Origin: Deltaproteobacteria bacterium RIFOXYA12_FULL_61_11
Lineage (GTDB): Bacteria > Bdellovibrionota_F > JAHFAK01 > YA12-FULL-61-11
DNA: 11,653 nucleotides
Assembly (NCBI GenBank): GCA_001799195.1
Contig: MGSU01000111.1
Span: forward strand, 1 to 11,653
Direction: 5' to 3'
Below the pieces are notes generated by a model. It was not told the origin of the DNA. It ran no database searches and was given only the letters and a program-made list of their open reading frames with translations. Shown piece by piece: positions 1-7,700 of the stretch. A program made the position numbers and the translations under genes. Positions within the stretch are counted from its first letter, which is position 1, and the number at the start of each line of letters is the position of its first letter.

Positions 1-40
1 GGTTGTCGGTCACGGTCCTGATCAATTCTGCCTTGGTCAT
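1..40 (-). CDS. HU/IHF-family nucleoid DNA-binding protein, N-terminal fragment
   Basis: Only the first 13 codons lie in the window; the gene runs off the left edge. The translation starts M-T-K-A-E-L-I-R-T-V-T-D-N. This fits the N-terminal helix of HU/IHF histone-like proteins, where a (T/N)K-x-(E/Q)-L-(I/V) start is typical. Members are about 90-100 residues long, dimerise, and bend or wrap DNA in the nucleoid. The ATG (complement of 38-40) has a strong Shine-Dalgarno, GGGGGAG (complement of 48-54), seven bases upstream. It lies 119 bp beyond the end of the PilZ gene on the same strand, and a TTGACT -35-like element sits in that gap, so it is probably transcribed separately. Thirteen residues cannot tell HU from IHF-alpha or IHF-beta; the family call is an inference from a short but characteristic start. 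Confidence 0.6.
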   Translation of the reverse strand, partial: MTKAELIRTVTDN

Positions 41-88
41 GGTTTGTCTCCCCCAAAAAAGTTGGACATAGAAACCAGAAACAGGCTT

Positions 89-118
89 TGTCTAGTACAT
101 CTCGTAAAATGAAGTCAA
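89..118 (-). promoter_or_regulatory. Possible sigma70-type promoter for the HU-like gene
   Basis: On the minus strand a TTGACT (complement of 113-118) matches the -35 consensus at five of six bases. Candidate -10 boxes are weak: TACTAG at 15 bp spacing (92-97) or TAGACA at 18 bp (89-94), each matching three of six. A start here would give a leader of about 40 nt before the HU-like ATG. Location and -35 are good, the -10 is poor, so this is tentative. Confidence 0.3.
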
Positions 119-159
119 GAAAAATGAAGCGGGATGAGGCTTTGACAGAAAAATTTTCA

Positions 160-714
160 TCAACTCGGCCTGCTGCAACGCTCTTCACGAGCCTCGATCG
201 GCACCTCCAGGAACAGCCGGTGACGGAAGTTCTCGGATAACAGATTGCTGATATAATTGAATAATTTTCGCCGCTCAAGGGGGAGCAAGTGTTCGAACTC
301 CCCCCCTGCGAGCCGTTCCTCCGGTTTGCACCAGCACACCCGGAGCGGCACCTTGAAACCTTGCTGTCCTTCGGAAAAAACGCACATTTCTTCTTCCGGG
401 AAAACGACCTCGAACCTGTCGGATGCCTCCCGTTCTTCGCCAGGACGAATGGCCATGCCGTTAACGCTCAGATCCAGACTTTCGACCCAGCCCTGGCGAG
501 TATCCTGTTCCCAGCGCAGGTGGCGGTGGTACGGAACGCGCAAAGTCCGCCGTTGATCGAGGGTGATGGAATACCCTTTTTTTCCCAGATGCCCGGAGAG
601 GAGGGAGAAGAGTTGGAAACGCCGACTCGTCTCATTCCTGTTCAGCGAGGAAAACACGTACTTGCGTTCGAGAGCGAGGAACTCGCCGAGAAGCTCGTCG
701 GTGCGCACTTTCAT
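160..714 (-). CDS. PilZ-domain protein (predicted c-di-GMP receptor)
   Basis: This is a 184-residue soluble protein without signal peptide or membrane segment. The PilZ signature is complete: an RxxxR motif at R55-R59 (R-R-T-L-R) and, 22 residues on, D-L-S-V-N-G at 81-86, matching (D/N)xSxxG. In the PilZ family these two motifs grip cyclic di-GMP. The later V-x-W and G-G-E-F segments (126-140) fit the end of the PilZ beta-barrel. Residues 1-50 form a charged, probably helical N-terminal extension, not recognisable as a YcgR-N domain. The ATG has GGAGG (complement of 723-727) eight bases upstream, and the gene begins 17 bp after the EF-G stop, so it is almost certainly the last gene of the ruvAB-EF-G operon. 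Binding c-di-GMP is a confident family inference; the output, whether motility, polysaccharide or something tied to its translation-factor neighbour, cannot be read from sequence. Confidence 0.85.
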   Translation of the reverse strand: MKVRTDELLGEFLALERKYVFSSLNRNETSRRFQLFSLLSGHLGKKGYSITLDQRRTLRVPYHRHLRWEQDTRQGWVESLDLSVNGMAIRPGEEREASDRFEVVFPEEEMCVFSEGQQGFKVPLRVCWCKPEERLAGGEFEHLLPLERRKLFNYISNLLSENFRHRLFLEVPIEAREERCSRPS

Positions 715-731
715 AGTGGAAGCCTCCGCTC

Positions 732-2786
732 TCAGGTCGTAGACTCCCTCTCGGTCTCCCGATAGTGGGAGAGGAGGAGGGTATAGGTAGCCCGGCCCTG
801 GGTCAGGGAACGCAGGTCGGTGCTGTAACCAAAGGTGCGACGTAGCGGCAGACAGGCCTTGACGTGCTGCAAGTCCTGCTTGACACCGATATTATTGATG
901 GTGCCTCGTCTGGCGTTGATGTCCTCGACAACTCCGCCGAGATACTCTTTGGGCACCATGATATCCAAGGACATGATCGGTTCGAGGAGGATTGGGAAGG
1001 CTTGGAGCGTGGCCTGGGTGAAGGTTTCTATCGCGGCGATGCGTACGATCATATCGTTGACCTCGCTCTCCCTATACTCCAGGGCGAGCAGATCGACTCC
1101 GATGTCGACTATGGGGTAGCCGAGGGAAATGCCGGTGATCAGAGCGTCGCGAAGGCTGTCCCTAACCAATTCGACATAGCGTCGCGGTACGTGCTCTGCG
1201 GGTAGGTCACAGGAGAAGAGGTACCCATTACCTCGCTCTGCAGGATAGACCCGCAGTTCGACCGTCATGGCTAGGCTCTTGTTGCCCTCTTGCCTATTCA
1301 CGGTATGCCGGACGCTGACCTCGGTACTGATAGATTCCCGGAATGAGACTTGCGGTTTACCAACGCGAACCTCGACCCTGAATTGCCGGGAGAGCCGGTC
1401 GACGATGATCTCGAGATGCAACTCACCCATGCCGAGGATGATGGTCTGGCCGGTTTCCCGGTCGATCCTGGTCAAGAACGAGGGATCCTCGATCACCAAG
1501 AGTTCCAGAGCGTTGACCAGCCGATCCTGATCCTGGACGCTCTTGGGTTCTATCGCCATGCTCACGATCGGTTCGGTGAAGGTGAAAAGGGGCAAACGCC
1601 AGGGGTCGGTCTTCTCGGAAAAGGTTACACCGGTCACGCTCGTCTTCAGACCAATGATGCCCACGATGTCACCCGGGGTAGCCAGGTCGATCGGTTCCTT
1701 CTTGTTGCCGGAAAGGCGGAGTAGCCGATCCATACGGTCGAAACAGCCCCGTTCCGTGTTGTAGATGGCTGCTCCCTTGCGCAAGGTCCCGGAATAGAGC
1801 CTGGCATAGCTCATCAACCGGTTTTCTTGGTCATACATCACTTTGAAAACATACAAAACGAGCGGTCCGTCGGGATCGGGAACAAGGATCTTGTGCTGCC
1901 CGGTCTTGAGGTTTTCCGCCGGCGTCAAGGGGGCTTCTTCGGGCGAGGGGAAATAGTCCACAACGGCGTCGAGGAGGGGTTGCACTCCTTTATTCTTGAG
2001 CGAAGAGCCACACAACACCGGATAGATGCGGCCGGCGAGGACCATTCGACGAAGAGTAGAGCGCAATTCCGCTGCCCCGAGCTCCACGCCGTCCATATAT
2101 TTGGTCAGGAGCGCATCATCGCATTCCGCCAACTTCTCCACCAGGGCTTCCTGATAACGGGCCACGACCGGACGCAACTCATCCGGCACACCCGGGTGCG
2201 TGGTATAGGTCTCACCGCTCGGATCGAGCCAACGCAGCGTGCGGTTCTCCAGGAGATCGACCACGCCCTCGAACCCGGCCTCCTCGCCGACCGGATACTG
2301 CAACGGTAGGATATCCCCGCCCAGACGTTCGCGCATCATGGCCACAACGTTCTCGAAGGAGGCTCCTATTCGATCGAGCTTGTTCACATAGGCAATGCGC
2401 GGGAGATGATAGGTATCGGCCTGACGCCATACCTTCTCGGATTGCGGCTCGACTCCACCGACTCCACAGAACACCACGATCACCCCGTCGAGCACTCGCA
2501 ACGAACGCTCGACCTCGACCGTAAAATCGATGTGTGCCGGGGTATCGATGATATTGATAGTATGGTTGTTCCACGTGACCGTGGTCGCAGCCGAGGTGAT
2601 GGTGATGCCGCGTTCTCGTTCCTGTTCCATCCAGTCGGTGACCGTGGTGCCGTCATCCACCTCACCTATCTTGTGGATCTTCCCCGTGTAATAGAGGATG
2701 CGTTCGGTCGTGGTGGTCTTGCCCGCGTCCACGTGGGCAATAATACCGATGTTACGGATACGCTGGATGGAAGGACTTCGTGCCAT
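732..2786 (-). CDS. EF-G2-type translational GTPase (probable ribosome-recycling EF-G paralogue)
   Basis: This 684-residue protein has the full five-domain EF-G layout. GTPase motifs: G1 A-H-V-D-A-G-K-T (17-24), switch I R-G-I-T-I-T with Thr62, G4 N-K-L-D (135-138), and a C-G-S-S-L-K-N-K-G segment for G5. The G3 motif is D-T-P-A-H (81-85) instead of D-T-P-G-H, a rare change. The domain IV tip reads N-R-Q-E-G-N-K rather than the glycine-rich R-Q-S-G-G-R-G-Q-Y-G of translocase EF-G. That tip and the C-terminal G-Y-S-T-x-L-R-x-L-T stretch resemble mitochondrial EF-G2 and bacterial spdEFG2, which split ribosomes with RRF; recycling is therefore inferred, and a separate translocase EF-G is expected elsewhere. 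I start at the ATG at 2786 because M-A-R-S-P-S-I aligns with the E. coli start M-A-R-T-T-P-I. An in-frame GTG at 2834 would add 16 residues; neither has a clear Shine-Dalgarno. The gene lies between ruvB and pilZ. Confidence 0.9.
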   Translation of the reverse strand: MARSPSIQRIRNIGIIAHVDAGKTTTTERILYYTGKIHKIGEVDDGTTVTDWMEQERERGITITSAATTVTWNNHTINIIDTPAHIDFTVEVERSLRVLDGVIVVFCGVGGVEPQSEKVWRQADTYHLPRIAYVNKLDRIGASFENVVAMMRERLGGDILPLQYPVGEEAGFEGVVDLLENRTLRWLDPSGETYTTHPGVPDELRPVVARYQEALVEKLAECDDALLTKYMDGVELGAAELRSTLRRMVLAGRIYPVLCGSSLKNKGVQPLLDAVVDYFPSPEEAPLTPAENLKTGQHKILVPDPDGPLVLYVFKVMYDQENRLMSYARLYSGTLRKGAAIYNTERGCFDRMDRLLRLSGNKKEPIDLATPGDIVGIIGLKTSVTGVTFSEKTDPWRLPLFTFTEPIVSMAIEPKSVQDQDRLVNALELLVIEDPSFLTRIDRETGQTIILGMGELHLEIIVDRLSRQFRVEVRVGKPQVSFRESISTEVSVRHTVNRQEGNKSLAMTVELRVYPAERGNGYLFSCDLPAEHVPRRYVELVRDSLRDALITGISLGYPIVDIGVDLLALEYRESEVNDMIVRIAAIETFTQATLQAFPILLEPIMSLDIMVPKEYLGGVVEDINARRGTINNIGVKQDLQHVKACLPLRRTFGYSTDLRSLTQGRATYTLLLSHYRETERESTT

Positions 2787-2865
2787 TGCGATTGCCCGAG
2801 CTGTAGTCTTGTGGCGTTCCTTCTCTACCGCCACGCGGTGGGGAAGTCAAAAGGAATGACCAACC

Positions 2866-3900
2866 TCAGAGCAGGGGTAATTGCCCGTCCCCACCTACTG
2901 TGCGATAGCCCAGATAGGCATAGGCGGCCGAAGTTGCCGTGCGCCCACGCGGCGTACGTTGGAGCAGACCGCATTGTACCAGGTAGGGTTCATAGACGTC
3001 CTCGAGAGTGCCCTTTTCCTCGTTCACGGCGATGGACAAGGTCTCGAGACCAACCGGCCCACCCGCGAACTTCTCGACGATGGTGCGGAGAATCCTGCGG
3101 TCGAGCGCATCAAGTCCCTGTTGATCGATCTCGAGCATGGTCAACCCGCGGTCGACGAGTTCCCGGTCGATGCGCCCCCCCCCCAGCACATCGGCGAAAT
3201 CCCGGATGCGCTTGAGCAGACGATTAGCGATACGCGGGGTCCCTCGCGACCGTCGAGCCAACTCGAGGGCACTGGTCTCATCGAGGGCAATCGCGAGGAT
3301 CGAGGCTGCTCGACGCACGATCGCGACCAACTCTTCCGGGGTGTAGAGTTCGAGATGACAGGTGATACCGAAACGGTCCCTCAGAGGGGCGGAGAGCAGC
3401 CCGGCCCGAGTGGTCGCGCCGACGAGGGTGAAGCGGGGCAGCTTGAGCTGTATCGCCCTGCTCGCGGTGCCCTGGCCAAGTACGATGTCGAGGTGGAAAT
3501 CCTCCATGGCCGGATAGAGGACCTCCTCGATGGTGCGATTGAGGCGATGGATCTCGTCGATGAACAGTACATCGCCATGACCGAGGCTGGAGAGTATCGC
3601 CGCCAAGTCTCCGGGGCGTTCGATGGCAGGCCCTGCCGTGGCCTTGAGTTGCACTCCGAGTTCATGGGCGAGGACATGGGCCAGGGAGGTCTTGCCAAGA
3701 CCCGGCGGACCGTGGAGCAGCACATGGTCGAGGGTTTCTTCACGTTGCAGACAGGCTTCGACGAAGATGCGCAGGTTCTGGCACACTCGTTCCTGCCCTA
3801 GGTATTGCTGAAAACTGACCGGTCGCAGCGAAGGTTCGAGTTCGAGGTCTTCGCGGCCGAGAGTTCGCGCCAGAGGATGGTCCAAAGCTCCCTGATCCAT
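2866..3900 (-). CDS. ruvB: Holliday junction branch migration ATPase RuvB
   Basis: RuvB is the hexameric AAA+ motor that, loaded by RuvA, pulls DNA through Holliday junctions during recombinational repair. The 344 residues show all landmarks: Walker A G-P-P-G-L-G-K-T (64-71), Walker B L-F-I-D-E-I-H (112-118), sensor 1 G-A-T-T-R-A-G (161-167), the arginine-finger segment P-L-R-D-R-F-G (172-178), sensor 2 G-T-P-R-I-A-N-R (220-227) and the C-terminal winged helix (about 265-335). Length is normal for the family. The N-terminus is slightly longer and more acidic than in E. coli. It starts six bases after the ruvA stop, with a GAGG twelve bases upstream inside ruvA, so the two are co-transcribed. 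Oddity: codons 240-242 are all GGG within a run of ten G (complement of 3175-3184), a possible slippage site. No ruvC is visible next to the pair. Confidence 0.97.
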   Translation of the reverse strand: MDQGALDHPLARTLGREDLELEPSLRPVSFQQYLGQERVCQNLRIFVEACLQREETLDHVLLHGPPGLGKTSLAHVLAHELGVQLKATAGPAIERPGDLAAILSSLGHGDVLFIDEIHRLNRTIEEVLYPAMEDFHLDIVLGQGTASRAIQLKLPRFTLVGATTRAGLLSAPLRDRFGITCHLELYTPEELVAIVRRAASILAIALDETSALELARRSRGTPRIANRLLKRIRDFADVLGGGRIDRELVDRGLTMLEIDQQGLDALDRRILRTIVEKFAGGPVGLETLSIAVNEEKGTLEDVYEPYLVQCGLLQRTPRGRTATSAAYAYLGYRTVGGDGQLPLL

Positions 3901-3906
3901 CGATAC

Positions 3907-4497
3907 TCAGAACCTCGAGAGGGTTTTCAAGGTCGCGCGCAGGCTATCTTCCAAACTGCCTCGATCGTTCTGGGGCAAAGCAGCTATGGCCTTCTCGGCC
4001 TGAGCCCTCGAGTACCCGAGCCCGAGGAGGGCGAGCAACAGGTCTCCGTCCTCGGCGTTCCGTCCCGCCAGATCCTTCTCCGGGAGCAGTCCGACCTCGA
4101 GCAGGCGATCCTTCAGGTCGAGAATGATCTTTCCCGCCCGTTTCGGTCCGATCCCGGGAGTCCTGCTCAAGGCTACCGCATCTTCGTGGCGGATATAGGC
4201 GACGAGTTCCTCGACGCTCAGGCGCGAGAGGATATTGACGGCCATGCGCGGGCCGATGCCCTGGACCGAGCGGAGCAGTCTGAAGGCGGTGCGTTCGCCT
4301 TCCTCGGAAAAACCGAAGAGTTCGATGGCGTCCTCGCGGACCTCGGTATGGATGTGCAGGGAAACCGTACTTCCCGGTTCATCCAGACGGGACAACGTGG
4401 TCAGGGGAACGGTCACCCCGTACCCTACACCGCCGACATCCAGAACGACCAGCAGATTACCCTTGGAGTGGAGAATGCCGCGAAGATGATGAATCAT
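3907..4497 (-). CDS. ruvA: Holliday junction branch migration complex subunit RuvA
   Basis: RuvA tetramers bind the four-way junction and dock RuvB rings. The 196 residues (E. coli 203) contain the N-terminal OB fold starting M-I-x-x-L-R-G, with the acidic pin E55-D56 in the same position as E. coli. Two helix-hairpin-helix motifs follow, at V-Q-G-I-G-P-R (78-84) and T-P-G-I-G-P-K-R (113-120). After an acidic linker comes the small C-terminal RuvB-binding domain (about 149-196) with the typical L-x-x-L-G-L/Y repeats. It is the first gene of the leftward cluster, six bases before ruvB. The ATG at 4497 gives the standard family start but has no evident Shine-Dalgarno. The GGGAGGG upstream (complement of 4526-4532) is too distant and sits in a small inverted repeat. 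Confidence 0.97.
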   Translation of the reverse strand: MIHHLRGILHSKGNLLVVLDVGGVGYGVTVPLTTLSRLDEPGSTVSLHIHTEVREDAIELFGFSEEGERTAFRLLRSVQGIGPRMAVNILSRLSVEELVAYIRHEDAVALSRTPGIGPKRAGKIILDLKDRLLEVGLLPEKDLAGRNAEDGDLLLALLGLGYSRAQAEKAIAALPQNDRGSLEDSLRATLKTLSRF

Positions 4498-4517
4498 GGG
4501 CCCGCACGCTCAGCATC

Positions 4518-4532
4518 GGGAGCAACCCTCCC
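4518..4532. repeat. Small inverted repeat upstream of ruvA
   Basis: GGGAG and CTCCC are separated by CAACC, giving a five-pair hairpin about 20 bp before the ruvA ATG on the minus strand. On that strand its 5' arm is part of a GGGAGGG run that could pair with 16S rRNA but is too far from the start to serve as the Shine-Dalgarno. Function unknown; it may be chance in GC-rich sequence. Confidence 0.3.
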
Positions 4533-4598
4533 TGCATAGCACGAAGGACGGGTCGAAACCACTGTGAAAAGCCAACCGCAGCAAAAGGGAAATTACGG

Positions 4599-4627
4599 TT
4601 GAATCTCGTGTCGGGTTCCTATATCAT
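4599..4627 (+). promoter_or_regulatory. Sigma70-like promoter of the cyclase-glycosyltransferase operon
   Basis: TTGAAT (4599-4604) and TATCAT (4622-4627) are separated by exactly 17 bp. They match the -35 consensus at four of six bases and the -10 at five of six. It is the best promoter-like pair in the divergent ruvA/cyclase spacer and points toward the cyclase. A start near 4634 would leave a leader of about 95 nt before the ATG at 4730. No operator-like repeat is obvious around it. Confidence 0.55.
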
Positions 4628-4716
4628 CGCGGCTGGTTTGCACACCAGGTAGTCTCCGACCCTAACCGGCGCGTCCAACTCCCTCGAGTGGGAACGCATC
4701 GGAGGGGTGGGACGCC

Positions 4717-4720
4717 GAGG
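4717..4720 (+). promoter_or_regulatory. Shine-Dalgarno deciding the cyclase start
   Basis: GAGG ends nine bases before the ATG at 4730. The upstream in-frame GTG at 4688 has no purine-rich site before it, so the ATG is preferred. A six-pair stem, GCGTCC (4671-4676) with GGACGC (4710-4715), ends directly before this site and could affect its access. Confidence 0.5.
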
Positions 4721-4729
4721 CAGGTACCG

Positions 4730-7700
4730 ATGTCCTCCGAACTGGGTTCGCTGGAATACCTCAAGCTCTTGCGTAGCTATGTCCCCGGTAATCTCATTGC
4801 CGGGTTGCTCGAGCCCGACCCCCATCACGAATCGCCCTTCCAGCAGAATCTCCAAGCCGCCTCCATGTTCATCGACATCGCAGGCTTCACCCCGCTCTCG
4901 GAAAAATTCCAGAAACTGGGAAAGAAGGGGGCCGACCATCTGACCCGGACCATCAATACCTTCTTCCGGGGTATGATCGACATCATCCACGAGTATGGTG
5001 GCATCATCTGCTCCTTCGGCGGCGATGCGATGAACGTGATCTTCCACTACCCTGAAGAGAGCGAATGCGCCCGTGCGGTGTGGACCTCGCTTCGCTGCGC
5101 CACCGACCTCCAGACCTTCGTCCAGGGTTCCAAGGCAATCGAGACCCCCGATGGGCCGGAGAAGATCGACATCAAAATAGGCCTAGCCCATGGCCCTATC
5201 TTCTTCACCTGCTCGGGCAACAAAGACCTGAGCATGCGCTACCTCTTTTCCGGTCCGGGCATCGATGCCTGTGCCGAAGCCGAGAAGCACAGCGCTCGCA
5301 GCAAGATCGTCATGAATCTCTCGACCTTCTACTTCGTCCAAGGGAAGGTCAGCGGGGAGGTCGTGGCCGACCACTACCTCATGGTCGATCCCTCCACCCT
5401 GGCGAGTGATCCGGTCACGCTCGGCGTGCCCATCCCCGAGGTCGATCACTTCGACATCGGCCTCGTCGACGTTCTCAAGCCTTTCATCCACAAGAGCATC
5501 AACGATAAATTACTGGTCGGTGCCGAGGGTCTGATCGGAGAGATCCGCCCCGTCACCACCGTCTTTATCAAGTTCACTACCCTGGACTTCCTGCGAGACC
5601 TCAACGCCCGGCGCAAGCTGAACAGCTTCATCGAGCAAATCGTACGCATGGTACCCTTCTACAACGGCTACTTCAGTGCTATCGGTGCCGGCGACAAGGG
5701 CATGACCCTGCTCATTTTCTTCGGCGCCCCGATCTCTTTCGAGAAGGAAGAGGAATCCGCGGTCCAGTTCTCTCTCGACCTCCTCTCCCTCGCCAAGATG
5801 AAGAAGCGGGATTTCTGGTTGCCCCAACTGCAGATCGGCATCACCTCCGGACCTGTATTCACCGGCAATGTCGGCTCGAAACGCCGACGTGAGTACACCA
5901 TCATCGGCGACAAGATCAACCTCGCCGCTCGCCTGATGGTCAAGGCCAACGAGGGCGAAGTACTCATCGATTCGGAAACCGCGGCAAAAGTGCGCAACCG
6001 GTTCGACCTCGACGAGATCTCCGGGGTCAAGGTCAAGGGCAAACAAGAAACCCTGACCATCTTCAGGGTGAAGAAGGTCAAGAAAGGGAAGAAAGCCAAA
6101 CGACCGGTGGTGCCGGACGAGATGTTCATCGGCCGCGAGGAAGTCATGGCCTCGCTCTCACAGATCAGCGCCGACGTCTCGGCGGATCACGGCCGTTTCG
6201 TCTTGCTCTCAGGGCCCAGCGGCATCGGCAAAACCCTGATCGGGTACCGTTTCGCCAACTTCTGGACTACCAAGAACGGCAAGGTCTTCGAGGCGACCTG
6301 CAACACGGTCAACCGCAGTAAACCCTTGTCTCTCTGGATGGAGTTGCTCAGCGATTTCTTCGGCATCAACCCAGAGAACTCCGACGAGGCCAATTACCTC
6401 GAGGTGCTCATCAAGATGAACACCTACTACCCCGAGTACTCTTCCTGGGCGCCCTATATCGGCACCTTACTGAACATCGTCGGCGAAGAGGTCAAAGTCG
6501 AAGCCGATATCCAGAAACAAAAAGGTTTCTTCGAAGTCTTCCTCAAAATGCTGAAGACTTACAGCCGAGAACACGACATCCTCTTCCTCATCGACGACCT
6601 CCAGTGGATCGACGAGTCCTCTGAGGAATATCTCGGTTTCATCACCAAGCATCTCGGGGATTCCCATCTCTGCATCCTCGGGATGGCTCGGGACGACTGG
6701 AATCGCACCCCCGACCTCTACGGCGAAGCCGAGGTCCTCGCTATTCCGCCCCTCACTGACCCCCAGACCAAGCAACTCGCCAAAGCCCAGTGCAAGAACG
6801 CCCTGATCCCCGAGCAGCTCGGTAAGTACATCGTCGCCAAGTCCGAAGGTCATCCCTTCTATATCGTCGAACTCCTCAACCTGCTGGTTTCCAAACATGC
6901 CATCGAAATCGACGATGTGGCGAACGAGGTCCGCATCGTGGTAGACGATATCGAGACCATCGAAATGCCGAATACAGTCCAGGACCTCATCCGGACTCGA
7001 TTCGATACCCTCGACGAAGGTTCGAAGCTGATCCTCAAGGCAGGCGCGGTAAAAGGCACGGATGTTCCGTTGGAGATCGTCAGGCACCTCATCCCGGATT
7101 CCCTGACCAATCAACTCCACACCATACTACCGGCCTTGCAAGAGCAGAACTTCATCCAATTACCTCCCGATGTCGAGGACCAGTTCCTGTTCCGTCCTCT
7201 CCTCCTGCGAGACATCATTTACGACAGCATGCTCAAGGGCCAACTGGTCGAATTGCACCAGAAGATCGCTGCCTACCTCGAGAACAAAGAGGGCCGCTCG
7301 ACCATCGCCAAGATCCAGGATATCGCCTATCATTATTATCAAGCCGAACAATGGGTGAAAGTCCTCGAATACTGCCACCCCATCCTCGAGCAATTGATCG
7401 ACGCCAAGAAATACGAAGAAGCGTTCGAGTACTTCGAATGGTACCGGCGCAGCACCCAGGAACTCGCCAGGACCCAGACCGAGGAGGAGCACAAGGTCCG
7501 CTCGCGGACGCTCAGTCGATTCCTGGTCTCGATCCTGGACATCGCTATCAACATCGACCAGTTCAAGATGCGCCACTTCGAGCGGCTCAATACCCTGCTC
7601 GACCTCTTGGGCAAGCTCGCCGAGACCTTGCACATCCGGGTCAACTACGTGCTCATGCTCAAACTCCGCGGCATCCTCTACTCGCTCAAAGGGGATGTGC

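Noticed and set aside
130-145. Terminator after the PilZ gene (AAGC/GCTT hairpin followed by a T-rich stretch on the minus strand)
   Set aside because: Only four pairs with an eight-base loop; too weak to call.
2406-3215. 269-codon plus-strand frame across the EF-G/ruvB junction
   Set aside because: Antisense to two clear genes and no recognisable domain; GC-rich DNA leaves such frames open.
2881-3801. 306-codon plus-strand frame opposite ruvB
   Set aside because: Shadow of ruvB; the minus-strand product has every RuvB motif.
3805-4539. 244-codon plus-strand frame opposite ruvA
   Set aside because: Shadow of ruvA; no motif and no ribosome site.
4498-4600. Promoter for the ruvA operon
   Set aside because: The only -10-like box on the minus strand (TATGCA) lacks any acceptable -35 at 15-19 bp. 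A promoter must exist nearby, but I cannot place it.
4688-4729. GTG start giving a cyclase 14 residues longer
   Set aside because: No purine-rich site upstream; the ATG at 4730 has GAGG at good spacing and begins a more typical sequence.
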